A DNA stretch of 42,784 nucleotides from an uncultured Verrucomicrobia subdivision 3 bacterium (GTDB lineage: Bacteria; Verrucomicrobiota; Verrucomicrobiia; Limisphaerales; UBA8199), in contig CAIWMU010000143.1 of assembly GCA_903913865.1 (NCBI GenBank), positions 1 through 42,784 on the forward strand, given 5' to 3'. A program made the translations under genes and the position numbers. The notes beneath the pieces are model-generated. The model saw only the letters and a program-made list of their open reading frames with translations. It made no database searches and was not told the origin of the DNA. Position 1 is the first letter of the stretch. Each line of letters starts with the position of its first letter. This document shows positions 8,276 to 17,355 of this stretch, in pieces.

Positions 8276-9007
8276 CTATGATTCAGGGAAATCGGCGTTG
8301 GAATGGACTTCTTTCACATCCTCATGGTCTTCAAACGCATCCAGCAGTTTGCTCACGACGGAGGCGGCGGATTCGGTTGTCAGGGGTACCGTGACCATGG
8401 GCAGGGAAGTGACTTCGGCCCCGGACGGCTTGATGCCTTTGGCTTCGATCTGCTTGTGCACCGACTCGAATTTTGCAGGTTCCGTCAGGATCTCGTAACC
8501 ATCCGAATCGGCCTTGAAATCCTCAGCCCCGGCTTCCAGAGCGACCTCCATGAGCTGATCCTCGTTAGCCGATTCCCTTGGAACCATGATCTGCCCCTTC
8601 CGCTGGAAGAGGCGGGTCACGGAGCCCTGGGTGGCGATGCTTCCACCCGCCTTTGTCACCAGGCTGCGGATTTCGGAAGCGGTGCGATTCCGGTTGTCGG
8701 TGCTGATCTCCAGCAGGACAGCCACCCCGTGGGGTGCGTAAATTTCGTAGGTGAGATCTTCAAAGGAGACAGTCTCGCCACCGCCAGTGCCCTTTTTGAT
8801 GGCCCGGTCGATGTTGTCATTGGGCATGTTGGCGGCGCGGCTCTTGAGCAGCGCCATCCGCAGGCGCGGATTCATGTTGGGATCGCCACCCGCCAGCTTG
8901 GCGGCGATGGTGATTTCCTTGCTCAGCTTGGAAAAAATCTTACCCCGCTTGGCATCAATCGCACCTTTGAAGTGCTTGACCTTGGCCCATTTACTATGTC
9001 CTGCCAT
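8276..9007 (-). CDS. yebC: YebC/PmpR (TACO1) family protein
   Basis: A 243-residue protein of standard family length. It opens with MAGHSKWAKVKHFKGA and continues with KLSKEITIAAK, RLRMALLKSRAANMPNDNI and RAIKKGTGG, the family signature. Further on are YAPHGVAVLLEISTDNRNRT and the lobe ending LPMVTVPL. Members were annotated as DNA-binding regulators; more recent work on relatives, including mitochondrial TACO1, points to a role in translation of difficult (for example proline-rich) sequences. The gene stands alone on the minus strand and diverges from lpxD. Confidence 0.95.
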   Translation of the reverse strand: MAGHSKWAKVKHFKGAIDAKRGKIFSKLSKEITIAAKLAGGDPNMNPRLRMALLKSRAANMPNDNIDRAIKKGTGGGETVSFEDLTYEIYAPHGVAVLLEISTDNRNRTASEIRSLVTKAGGSIATQGSVTRLFQRKGQIMVPRESANEDQLMEVALEAGAEDFKADSDGYEILTEPAKFESVHKQIEAKGIKPSGAEVTSLPMVTVPLTTESAASVVSKLLDAFEDHEDVKEVHSNADFPES

Positions 9008-9181
9008 AATCGCTCATGTTTTGTTGCACACCGTTCCGTCCGCCGGACCGCCAGCATCCGGTGCGTCCCCGCCGTGGCATCATTTGAACCACGGTGGATC
9101 GACCCCTTCTGTGCAGGGTTGGCAACTGCCGAAAGGTGATTCAACACCAAAGCTCATCCAAGAAAAAGGCAAAACTTGGGG

Positions 9182-9211
9182 TTGAACTCGGCTGGAGGGG
9201 GTCCGTATAGT
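9182..9211 (+). promoter_or_regulatory. Candidate lpxD promoter
   Basis: TTGAAC (9182-9187), 18 nt and TATAGT (9206-9211) match sigma70 consensus in four or five positions per box. The predicted transcription start near 9218 gives a leader of about 20 nt before the ATG at 9237. It also makes the GTG at 9210, inside the -10 box, an unlikely start despite the GGAGG upstream of it. Confidence 0.55.
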
Positions 9212-9236
9212 GGCTGCTGCTGGCTTGATTCCATCT

Positions 9237-10310
9237 ATGTCATTCACCACACAGGAAATTGCGGTTCGATTGGGCGGGGAAGTCATTGGCGACCCCAACC
9301 TTGTCATCAAGGGTTTCGCCCCTGCCGACCGGGCCCAGCCGGGCGATCTTACTTTTGCCGAGAACGAGAACTATTTTGCCCGCGCCGAGCAGAGCAACGC
9401 CTCAGCGATTATTGTGGATGGCACCTTCACGTCCCCCCGCAAAACGATCATCAAGGTCCCCAACTCGCGCATCGCGTTTGCCAAGATCCTGCCCATCTTT
9501 TTCCCGGAGCCGGTCTTTGCACCGGGAATTCACCCCTCGGCTGTGGTCGCCCCAACCGCCCGGGTGGATGCCACCGCCCACATCGGCCCCTGGTGTGTGA
9601 TAGGTGAGAAGTCTGTCATCGGTGCCCGCACCGTGCTGGTGGGGGGCAACCATGTCGGCGCCGGTTGTGTTGTGGGGGAGGATGGCCGCCTGTTTCCAAA
9701 CTCGGTCCTTTATCCGGGCACGGAATTGGGCAACCGGGTGCGGATCCATTCGGGGGTGGTCCTCGGCTCGGATGGTTTTGGTTATGTGTTTGAGGCGGGA
9801 AGCCACCTGAAAGTTCCGCAGATCGGCAATGTCATCATCCGCGATGATGTCGAGATTGGCGCGAACGTGACGGTTGATCGCGGTGCCCTTGGGCCCACGG
9901 TGATCGGCAAAGGCACGAAGATCGATAATCTCGTCCAGATAGGGCACAACGTCTGTGTGGGGGATCACTCTCTGATTGTCGCCCAGGCAGGGGTGGCAGG
10001 CAGCACACGGTTGGGGAATTATGTCATTCTGGGAGGCCAGGTGGGCCTTGCCGGGCATCTCAAGATTGGCAACCGGGTTTCCATTGCCGCCCAATCCGGT
10101 GTGATGCACAACATCCCGGATGGGGAGAAGTGGATGGGATCCCCCGCGCAACCCGACCGGCAGATGAAACGGCAGATCATCGCTGGCCAGCAAGTGCCGG
10201 ACCTGATCCGCCGCGTCGCGGATCTCGAGCGGAAACTGGCCGGGATGACCAGCGGGTCCACTGAAACAACCCCGCCCGCTCCAACGCCGGAAACAGCCAC
10301 CAACCAATAG
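9237..10310 (+). CDS. lpxD: UDP-3-O-acylglucosamine N-acyltransferase (LpxD)
   Basis: A 357-residue enzyme of lipid A biosynthesis that adds the N-linked hydroxyacyl chain to UDP-3-O-acyl-glucosamine using acyl-ACP. The N-terminal uridine-binding domain (EIAVRLGGEVIGD, then GFAPADRAQPGDLTF) is followed from about residue 100 by left-handed beta-helix hexapeptide repeats. The conserved GSDGFGYVF and NLVQIGHNV segments follow; His237 in the latter is the expected catalytic base. A Pro/Thr-rich tail ends the protein. ATG 9237 fits the family N terminus and the upstream promoter. It shows the organism makes lipid A. The next gene starts 4 nt after its stop. Confidence 0.95.
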   Translation: MSFTTQEIAVRLGGEVIGDPNLVIKGFAPADRAQPGDLTFAENENYFARAEQSNASAIIVDGTFTSPRKTIIKVPNSRIAFAKILPIFFPEPVFAPGIHPSAVVAPTARVDATAHIGPWCVIGEKSVIGARTVLVGGNHVGAGCVVGEDGRLFPNSVLYPGTELGNRVRIHSGVVLGSDGFGYVFEAGSHLKVPQIGNVIIRDDVEIGANVTVDRGALGPTVIGKGTKIDNLVQIGHNVCVGDHSLIVAQAGVAGSTRLGNYVILGGQVGLAGHLKIGNRVSIAAQSGVMHNIPDGEKWMGSPAQPDRQMKRQIIAGQQVPDLIRRVADLERKLAGMTSGSTETTPPAPTPETATNQ

Positions 10311-10314
10311 TGGC

Positions 10315-12780
10315 ATGAATCAGATCCTCCGCCCACAGGTTCAGCAGCACCGGGGCAGTGGAGCCGGGCAGGACGCTCTTTCCGGTTTGATCCTGTTCCT
10401 TTTGCTCCTCCTCATGGGGTCGGCAGAATCCAGGGCGGCGGATTTCGAATTTTCGACAAACGCCCGATGGATCGGCAACGGCCCGGCGCAGGAACCGCGG
10501 CCAGCCCCGGGCGTGCTGACCAATGTCAGTCAGTTGACCAATCTCACCCAACGCATTGCGTATGAACAGGGTTGCCGGCTGCTCCGCAGGGCCTTCCAGA
10601 TCAGCAAACCGGTGCGCCGCGCCACGGCACGGGTGACGGGTCTTGGATATTTCGAGTTTCATTGCAACGGGCAAAAAGTCGGGGACCATGTGCTGGCACC
10701 GGTTCACGGGAACTATCGCAAGACCGTCCTGTATGAGACGATCGATTTGACCCACCTCCTGCGGCCCGGAACGAATGTGCTGGGAATGATGCTGGGGAAT
10801 GGATGGTTCAACCCGCCGCCGAAGTGGTGGGATCCCTACCGGATGCCCTGGTTCGGATCCAAGAGGGGCATCGCTCAGCTTGAAGTGGATTACGACGATG
10901 GCTCGGTGGAGGAGGTTTTTTCAGATCCCTCATGGCGCACCGCCCCCGGACCGGTGACCTCCTCCTGCGTCTTTGACGGGGAGACCTGCGATGCGACGCT
11001 GTATCAACCCGGCTGGGATGATGCGGGGTTTGATGATTCGGGTTGGGCAGCAGCCCGGGTGATGGAGTCTCCCGGCGGCCTGTTGGAGCCGCGCCGGACA
11101 CCGCCGATCCGGGTGATCGAACATCTCATTCCCTCGCGGATTACAGAGCCGCAACCGGGCAGGCATGTGGTGGATTTTGGCCAGAATTTTGCAGGCTGGG
11201 TCCGGCTGATGGTTTCGGGTCCCCGTGGCACCCGCATCACCTTGCGCCATGCGGAGGACCTCAAGCCGGATGGCATGATTGATGTCACCAGCAATGAGCA
11301 TGCGGATGCCACCGATATTTACACCCTGCGGGGCGGGGGTGTTGAAACCTGGGAACCCCGGTTCACTTTTCACGGGTTTCGATATGTTGAGATCACCGGA
11401 TTTCCCGGACTGCTGAAAACGGAGAACATTCTGGGCTGTGTGGTCCACAGTGACTGCGCCCTGACGGGGGATTTTGAATGCGACAACGACCTCATCAACC
11501 GCATCCACCGCGCCACCGTATGGTCCCAGAGGGGAAACCTGATGGGCTACCCGATGGATTGCCCGCAGCGCGATGAGCGGCTGGGCTGGTTTGGGGATGC
11601 CATGGTCACGATGGAGGAGGCGATGTTCAACTTTGACATGGCCGATTTTTACCGCAACTGGCTGGCGGATGTCCGCTCCAGCCAGAGCGGGGAAACGGGC
11701 GACATCTCCATCCTTTCCCCACGCCCCTACATGTCTGATGAGCCAGATCCCACCTGGAGCAGCGCCTACCCGGTCATGCTCTGGCAGTTCTACGTCCACC
11801 AGGGGGACCGCAGAATTCTGGAGGAGCATTTTGATGCGATGTGCCGGTTTGTGGATTTTCTCGGGACCCAGGCCAAAGGGCACATCCTTCCCAAATATTG
11901 GATCGGCGATTGGGGAACCACGGTGAAGGGTTGGAAAGAGGGGGAACCGGTCCCAGTCGTCACCGCGTTTTATTATTATGACACGCTGATTGTGGCCCGG
12001 GCTGCAAAGGTTCTGGGAAGGGAGGCCGAGGCGGCCCGGTATGAGGCGCTGGCCGGCAAAATCAAAAAGGCCTTCAATGCGGCCTGGTTTGATCCCGGCA
12101 AAGGAAACTACGAGCAGGGAACCCAGTTCGGGAATGCCTTCCCGCTGCTGCTGGGGCTTGCACCAGCGGGGACGGCGGAGGGACTTCTCAGGAATATTCT
12201 GGCCGATATCGGCCGGCATGAGGGCCATTTCACGGTCGGTGTGCTGGGGGCCAAGTACCTGATGGATACCCTCTCTGCCAACGGGCGAAGCGATGCGGCT
12301 TACAAACTCGTAAACCAAACCGGCTTCCCGGGATGGGCCCATCTCCTTGAGGGAGGCAAAACCACCCTCAGCGAGTTTTGGGATCTGCACGGTTCCCACA
12401 ACCACGTGATGCTGGGGAGTGTGGACGGCTGGTTTTACCGGGTGCTCGCGGGCATTGAGGTGGATCCGGAACATCCCGGCTTTGAACACTTCACCGTGCG
12501 GCCTTTCCTCGCGGAGGGCTTGAATTGGGTGCGGGCCGGAACCCGGACGGTAAGGGGCAGGGTGGAGGTCGAATGGCGCAGGCGGGGGCCCGAATTTGAA
12601 CTGGGTGTGACCGTGCCTTCTGGCAGCAGGGCCACGATTGTCCTGCCCGAAGACTACGTCAGAACCGGCAGCGGGCCCGGAGGCTCGAAGGTTCCAGCGG
12701 CAAACCGTGCAAAGAAGGGAAACACAACCCTCGAGATCGGGCCCGGCCACCACATCATTCACGCCCGGCGGATTCGTTGA
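10315..12780 (+). CDS. Secreted alpha-L-rhamnosidase (GH78-like)
   Basis: An 821-residue protein with a long n-region and a hydrophobic signal (about residues 24-40, cleavage near SRA/AD). It shows the multidomain plan of family 78: an N-terminal beta-sandwich with GLGYFEFHCNGQKVGDHVL, and a second sandwich with VVDFGQNFAGWVRL and the substrate-cleft strands. An (alpha/alpha)6 barrel follows, beginning around DLINRIHRATVWSQ and carrying the signature DCPQRDERLGWFGDA near residues 415-430, where family acid residues lie. A C-terminal beta-domain ends the protein. It should release terminal L-rhamnose from polysaccharide or glycoside in the periplasm or outside. It may share a transcript with lpxD by proximity only. 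Confidence 0.88.
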   Translation: MNQILRPQVQQHRGSGAGQDALSGLILFLLLLLMGSAESRAADFEFSTNARWIGNGPAQEPRPAPGVLTNVSQLTNLTQRIAYEQGCRLLRRAFQISKPVRRATARVTGLGYFEFHCNGQKVGDHVLAPVHGNYRKTVLYETIDLTHLLRPGTNVLGMMLGNGWFNPPPKWWDPYRMPWFGSKRGIAQLEVDYDDGSVEEVFSDPSWRTAPGPVTSSCVFDGETCDATLYQPGWDDAGFDDSGWAAARVMESPGGLLEPRRTPPIRVIEHLIPSRITEPQPGRHVVDFGQNFAGWVRLMVSGPRGTRITLRHAEDLKPDGMIDVTSNEHADATDIYTLRGGGVETWEPRFTFHGFRYVEITGFPGLLKTENILGCVVHSDCALTGDFECDNDLINRIHRATVWSQRGNLMGYPMDCPQRDERLGWFGDAMVTMEEAMFNFDMADFYRNWLADVRSSQSGETGDISILSPRPYMSDEPDPTWSSAYPVMLWQFYVHQGDRRILEEHFDAMCRFVDFLGTQAKGHILPKYWIGDWGTTVKGWKEGEPVPVVTAFYYYDTLIVARAAKVLGREAEAARYEALAGKIKKAFNAAWFDPGKGNYEQGTQFGNAFPLLLGLAPAGTAEGLLRNILADIGRHEGHFTVGVLGAKYLMDTLSANGRSDAAYKLVNQTGFPGWAHLLEGGKTTLSEFWDLHGSHNHVMLGSVDGWFYRVLAGIEVDPEHPGFEHFTVRPFLAEGLNWVRAGTRTVRGRVEVEWRRRGPEFELGVTVPSGSRATIVLPEDYVRTGSGPGGSKVPAANRAKKGNTTLEIGPGHHIIHARRIR

Positions 12781-13254
12781 ATCGTGTTTTTAGCCCCTCC
12801 AAGCCATTTGGCAATATATGGACCGTGGAGCGTGTGGTTGCACTCCCGGTAGTGACTGTGGCATTCAGCCAGAGGAGGTGATGTTTCCAGATGAATCGAG
12901 ATCCGTTGTTTGTGTCTTTGTCGTACAGAAACCTTCGATTCGATTCAGGTATTTACCGTCCGGGAGTTCGATGACGCCGGATATCTTCCTCCATTCTTCT
13001 CCGCATATAGCTCGAGCGCACCAGACATCTGGATAATGCAACAATGGCTTTGGCCGTAGGGTCGGCGTTGAACCCTTTGAACGGACGGCACCCAAAGCGG
13101 TCCTGTTGGAGATCATCATTGTACAACCACATCTTCGCCATCCTATCGTGCCAGCAAACTGCTTGATCAAACAGGCTATGTCGAACATAGAATGCACAGA
13201 ATAGAACCCAACCCGCCATTTTTCACCGAAAATTCAACCGCGGCCGCTCGGTGG
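12781..13254. other. 474-bp stretch without a convincing gene; possible gene relic
   Basis: Base composition is visibly less GC-rich than in neighbouring genes. On the minus strand two overlapping frames, 12953-13219 and 12865-13197, each contain protein-like pieces (for example WLYNDDLQQDRFGCRPF in one, EEWRKISGVIELPDGKYLNR in the other). This could be one reading frame broken by a shift, but I recognise neither piece. No RNA gene or strong hairpin is seen. Confidence 0.3.
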
Positions 13255-13767
13255 TTAATTGGGCTTGCCCATGCGGATACGAAAGAAACGCGCGAAGTCC
13301 GGGCTGCCATAGACCCCATTGGTGGAGTCGGCCCAATTGACGAGATTTGTGCTCGATTCAAGGCTGATAAGCACCTGATTGGTGCCTGGTGGCACTATGA
13401 TGGTTTTGTTCACGTTGTAAGTGTCCGGGGTGATTTTGACGGTGAGAATGGTGCCACCCCCGTCATCAATGATGAGTGCTGGCCCGGCCACAACAGTGCC
13501 CCGCGCCACCGTGCCGGTGCTGAGAGGATACCCGGGTGGGACGCCCCGGATTGTATAACCATCCTTGAGGATGGCCGGCCTGTAGAAAGTGATGAACGGC
13601 TCGTTGATGCTTTCGTGATGGCAGGTGACGATTTCCGCTGTTTCGCCTGCGAGCACGGCAATGTTGGTTGGGCCATTGAATGCCATCACAGTGACATATC
13701 GGGAGTTCTGGCTTTGGGCGTTGAGAGCCGCCAATAGCAGGGCCGCCAGGAGGAGGGTCAGTTTCAT
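13255..13767 (-). CDS. Small secreted protein, function unknown
   Basis: A 170-residue protein with a clean signal peptide (MKLTLLLAALLLAALNAQS). The mature part is beta-rich with a glycine-rich middle. It ends with ESSTNLVNWADSTNG and ARFFRIRMGKPN, a tail pattern common at the C termini of secreted Verrucomicrobiota proteins. The function is unknown. The ATG at 13767 was picked because it starts the signal peptide directly. The frame is open further upstream, but that part reads like non-coding sequence. Confidence 0.65.
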   Translation of the reverse strand: MKLTLLLAALLLAALNAQSQNSRYVTVMAFNGPTNIAVLAGETAEIVTCHHESINEPFITFYRPAILKDGYTIRGVPPGYPLSTGTVARGTVVAGPALIIDDGGGTILTVKITPDTYNVNKTIIVPPGTNQVLISLESSTNLVNWADSTNGVYGSPDFARFFRIRMGKPN

Positions 13768-13771
13768 GAGT

Positions 13772-14044
13772 TCAGTTTGCCGGCCTGAGTGGGCCACGCG
13801 GGTTTGTGATGGGTTGAATACGGTTGATTTGAAGGTTTGCACCAGGTTCATGGGCCACAATGACCAGCCCCAATTCCGGGACCGCGGCCGAAGCTCGCGC
13901 CCTGCAACTGCAGCGACTGATTTCGTGATCCACCCAAATGAACCCATCGGGATATTTCAGCGCGGGGAGACTCTGCATGTCGACCGTTCCAGGATCCGCC
14001 GTGAAGCAGTGCTCAACCTTGATGAGGCGATCAACGAGTGCCAT
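13772..14044 (-). CDS. Possible small protein upstream of the secreted protein
   Basis: A 90-codon frame that stops 4 nt before the ATG of the secreted protein. The centre reads like protein (FTADPGTVDMQSLPALKYPD, then GFIWVDHEI), but there is no signal peptide, recognised motif or ribosome-binding site. The frame is open a further 15 codons upstream to a stop. It may be a short gene, a broken gene, or chance. The rest of the interval to recN (14045-14266) holds no gene I can support. Confidence 0.25.
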   Translation of the reverse strand: MALVDRLIKVEHCFTADPGTVDMQSLPALKYPDGFIWVDHEISRCSCRARASAAVPELGLVIVAHEPGANLQINRIQPITNPRGPLRPAN

Positions 14045-14199
14045 AGTGGACGTGACAGTGATTTGTGCGACAGTCTTGCTTGTTGTTTTCTGGCGTCATG
14101 CTGCTTCCGGGATGATGGTTGAGAAGGCTGCAGGATCAGGGCAAGCCTATTTTTGCCGTCATTCGATGATGTGGAAAACCGGTCAACGCCTCTACAGAA

Positions 14200-14237
14200 G
14201 GGCCTCCCCCCTCCACTTTTCTTTTGCCGGGAGGCCC
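14200..14237 (+). promoter_or_regulatory. Inverted repeat in the recN leader
   Basis: GGGCCTCCC (14200-14208) and GGGAGGCCC (14229-14237) are perfect 9-bp arms around a 20-nt pyrimidine-rich loop, 30 nt before the recN start. It could be an operator, a leader hairpin or a terminator for upstream transcription. I do not recognise a LexA-type box. Confidence 0.4.
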
Positions 14238-14266
14238 TGTTCACGCCAAATTCAGAGGTAACAAAC

Positions 14267-15958
14267 ATGCTGACGAGCCTGAGGATCAAGAATCTGGCGC
14301 TGGTGGCCGATCTGTCACTGGATTTACAACCCGGCTGCAACGTTATTACCGGGGAGACGGGTGCCGGAAAGTCGATGCTGATCGGGGCGCTCAACCTCGT
14401 GCTGGGGGAGCGTGCCGATCGTTCGCTGATCCGGGCCGGAACAGATGGTTGCTCCGTCGAGGCGGTTTTCGATATGCGGGGAACGAAGTCGCCGCTCAAG
14501 AGTTTTCTGGAGGAGAACGGCCTGGAACCGTGCGAGGAGGAGCAGTTGCTCATCAAGCGGGTCTTCACCAGTGCCGGCTCAAACCGCCAGTTCATCAATG
14601 GCTCCCCCACAACCCTCTCCGCCCTGGGCACACTCGGGGAATGGCTGGTCGATATACACGGGCCGCACGAGCACCAGTCCCTCCTGCACCCCGCCCGCCA
14701 GCTGGCCATTTTGGACGCTTTCGGGAAGCTGGAACCGGAACGGGAGCAGTTTGCCTCCCTGCTGGCCCTCCGCTCCGGGATTGAGCGGGAGAAGGCGGCG
14801 CTGATTGTCGATGAAAAGACCTATGAGCAGCAGATGGACCTCCTGCGCCACCAGTCCCGGGAAATCCGCGAGGCCCAGCTGAAGCCGGATGAGGAGGAGT
14901 CAGTTGAGGCGGACTACCGCCGCGCCAGCAACGGTGCCCGGCTCCTGCAACTGGCACAGACCGCCCTGGATGCCGCAGCCGAAAACGAGGCCTCGGTCCT
15001 GACGCAGGCCGGGGTCGTGGGCCGTGTGCTGCAGGAGTTGCGACGGATCGATTCCACTGCCGAGGAATTTGTCACCACCCACGCACAGGCGGTTGCCCTT
15101 TGGGACGACCTGCGCAGCAGCCTCTCCCATTATGTGGACGGTCTGGATCTGGACCCCGCACAGCTTGAGCAGCTGGAGTCCCGGCTCAACCTCATCCACG
15201 CCCTGAAACGCAAATATGGCGGCTCACTCACGGAGGTGATCGAGTTTGGGGCGGAAGCGGCGAGAAAGCTGGAGATGCTGGAACAGCGGGATGCCGAACT
15301 GGCAAAGCTGAACACCCGGCTGAGGCAGATCGATGGTGAAATATGGAGCGCCGGGCAGACCCTCTCCACCAAACGCCGCAAACTGATCCCGCAGCTTGCA
15401 AAAGCAGTCTGCAGGGAGCTGGGAGATCTCGGCTTCAAACAGAGCCGTTTCGATGTCTCCATCCTCTGTCCCGATCGCGTTGCCTTCGATTCTGGAACCG
15501 CCCAGGTTACCAGTTCCGGTCTGGATACGGCGGAATTTCAGTTCGCCCCGAACCCCGGCGAACCACCCCGCCCATTGCGTGCCATCGCCTCCTCCGGTGA
15601 ACTTGCGCGAGTCATGCTCGCCCTCAAGACCGTTCTCGCCGCCGTCGATCAGGTTCCTGTGCTCGTTTTTGATGAGGTGGATGCCAACGTGGGCGGAGAA
15701 ACCGCCCGGGCGGTGGGGGAGAAGATGCGGCAGATCGCCCGGAACCGGCAGGTCTTGTGTATCACACATCTGCCCCAGGTCGCAGCCCCGGCGAGCGCAC
15801 ATTTTGTCGCCACCAAGCAGGTGAGGGATGGCCGCACGATCTCGGAGATCACCCTGCTCACGCCCGATGAGCGTGTAACCGAGCTTGCCAGAATGCTGGG
15901 CGGACAGACCGAAGCCGCCCGCCGCCACGCTTTGGCCATGCTCGAGAACAAGGCCTGA
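14267..15958 (+). CDS. recN: DNA repair protein RecN
   Basis: A 563-residue SMC-like ATPase for double-strand break repair. Walker A is GETGAGKS (residues 29-36). Hinge-proximal FINGSPTTLS and DIHGPHEHQSLL follow, then two long coiled-coil arms rich in Leu, Glu, Gln and Arg (about 150-370). The ABC signature region is ASSGELARVMLALK, Walker B is VLVFDEVDANVGG, and the H-loop region is CITHLPQVA. Length and order are normal. AGAGG sits 8 nt before the ATG at 14267, which fixes the start; longer readings from 14153 add non-conserved sequence. It is flanked by carbohydrate genes but has no evident link to them. Confidence 0.95.
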   Translation: MLTSLRIKNLALVADLSLDLQPGCNVITGETGAGKSMLIGALNLVLGERADRSLIRAGTDGCSVEAVFDMRGTKSPLKSFLEENGLEPCEEEQLLIKRVFTSAGSNRQFINGSPTTLSALGTLGEWLVDIHGPHEHQSLLHPARQLAILDAFGKLEPEREQFASLLALRSGIEREKAALIVDEKTYEQQMDLLRHQSREIREAQLKPDEEESVEADYRRASNGARLLQLAQTALDAAAENEASVLTQAGVVGRVLQELRRIDSTAEEFVTTHAQAVALWDDLRSSLSHYVDGLDLDPAQLEQLESRLNLIHALKRKYGGSLTEVIEFGAEAARKLEMLEQRDAELAKLNTRLRQIDGEIWSAGQTLSTKRRKLIPQLAKAVCRELGDLGFKQSRFDVSILCPDRVAFDSGTAQVTSSGLDTAEFQFAPNPGEPPRPLRAIASSGELARVMLALKTVLAAVDQVPVLVFDEVDANVGGETARAVGEKMRQIARNRQVLCITHLPQVAAPASAHFVATKQVRDGRTISEITLLTPDERVTELARMLGGQTEAARRHALAMLENKA

Positions 15959-16017
15959 GCATCCGCGAGCCGGATTTCATCGTTGCGCTGCCCGGGGATT
16001 TTTTAAACACTTCCCCC

Positions 16018-17286
16018 ATGATTCATCGCCGTCCTCCCCATTACATTATCCGGCAGGCCTGCCTGTTACTGCTGGCACTTCTCATCCCGGCCCAATCCCC
16101 GGCCCAGGATTCCTCGCAGGACCTCAATGCGGCTATCGACCGCAACCGCAAGGGCCTGCTGGTGATCGAGGCCCGGCCGGGGGCAAAGATTATCGTGGAA
16201 CAGCAGCGGCATGAATTCTGGTTCGGGGCGGCCCTTGCGAACCAGGCCTTCGATGGCGGACTCTCCCCCGCCGAGCGCGACCAGTATCTGCGCCTGTTCC
16301 TCACGAACTTCAACTCCGCCGTGACGGAGAACGCCCTCAAGTGGCATTCCATGGAACAGAACCGTGGAAAGATCAATTACCGGACCGTGGATGCCATTCT
16401 GGCCTGGACGGACCAGCATGAGCTTCCGTTGCGTGGACACAATATTTATTGGGGCATTCCCAACCGTGTGCAGGACTGGCTCAAAAGCATGCCGGACGAT
16501 GAATTCCGGGAGACCCTGAAACAGCGGGGACTGGATGTGGGCGGCCGCTACAAGGGGCGCTTTGCCGAATATGATCTCAACAACGAGATGATCCATGGCA
16601 ACTATTACGAGCAGCGTCTCGGCACCAACATCACGCTGCAGATGGCAGGCTGGATACATCAGGCCGATCCCAAGGCGGTCCTCTATCTCAACGACTACGA
16701 CATCCTGACCGGGGTAAAACTTGAGGATTACCTCCGCCACATACGCACCCTTCTGGCCCAGGGGGTGCCGATCGCCGGGATTGGCGTCCAGGGGCATTTG
16801 CACGGGGAGACCTTCGATCCGAAGTCCCTGCATAACGCGCTGGAAAAACTCTCCGAATTCAAGCTGCCCATCCGCGTCACGGAATTCAACATGCCCGGTC
16901 AGCGTTCAAAATATTGCAAGGACACCTCACTCCGGCTGACCGATGAGGAGGAGAAGGCCAAGGCCCGCGCCATTGTGGATTACTACCGCATCTGCTTCTC
17001 ACACCCGATGGTGACGGGCATCCTGATGTGGGGCTTCTGGGAGGGGGCCAACTGGATCCCTGCAGCCTCCCTTTACCGCCGGGATTGGACCCCTCTTCCG
17101 GCCGCTGCCGCCTATCAGGACCTCCTGTTCCGCGAATGGTGGACCCGCTGGGAAGGGACTTCGGACGCCGGCGGCCAGGCCAGGGTCCGGGCATTTTACG
17201 GAAAGCACCGCATCACTGTCGGTGGCCAGAGCCGCGTTGTGGATCTCTCCTCAGGAGCCGGGACATGCAATGTCTCGTTCAAATAA
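16018..17286 (+). CDS. Secreted GH10 endo-1,4-beta-xylanase-like enzyme
   Basis: A 422-residue protein with a signal peptide (hydrophobic stretch about 15-25, cleavage near SPA/QD). A GH10 (beta/alpha)8 barrel follows: FNSAVTENALKWHSME is the family's first conserved block, then RGHNIYWG. The acid/base glutamate is in YDLNNEMIHG (Glu190) and the nucleophile in PIRVTEFNMP (Glu289). WGFWEGANW lies near the C terminus. It should cut internal beta-1,4-xylosyl bonds. The GH10 core begins after a short region (about 30-65) resembling the carbohydrate-binding-like lead-in of planctomycete and verrucomicrobial GH10 enzymes. It lies 69 nt upstream of a sulfatase gene on the same strand. Confidence 0.88.
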   Translation: MIHRRPPHYIIRQACLLLLALLIPAQSPAQDSSQDLNAAIDRNRKGLLVIEARPGAKIIVEQQRHEFWFGAALANQAFDGGLSPAERDQYLRLFLTNFNSAVTENALKWHSMEQNRGKINYRTVDAILAWTDQHELPLRGHNIYWGIPNRVQDWLKSMPDDEFRETLKQRGLDVGGRYKGRFAEYDLNNEMIHGNYYEQRLGTNITLQMAGWIHQADPKAVLYLNDYDILTGVKLEDYLRHIRTLLAQGVPIAGIGVQGHLHGETFDPKSLHNALEKLSEFKLPIRVTEFNMPGQRSKYCKDTSLRLTDEEEKAKARAIVDYYRICFSHPMVTGILMWGFWEGANWIPAASLYRRDWTPLPAAAAYQDLLFREWWTRWEGTSDAGGQARVRAFYGKHRITVGGQSRVVDLSSGAGTCNVSFK

Positions 17287-17355
17287 CAGCCGAAACCCCG
17301 GCAGATCGTCGCGCAGAACGGTGATAATCGGCCTGAAGTTACATTCACCAACACC

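Noticed and set aside
9210-9236. GTG start for lpxD at 9210 with GGAGG upstream
   Set aside because: The GTG falls inside a good -10 box (TATAGT at the end of TTGAAC-N18-TATAGT) and adds nine residues that do not match the family N terminus; ATG 9237 is preferred.
10930-12762. 610-codon open frame antisense to the rhamnosidase gene
   Set aside because: A shadow of high-GC codon use on the other strand; it has no recognisable domain, while the plus-strand frame has the GH78 signature.
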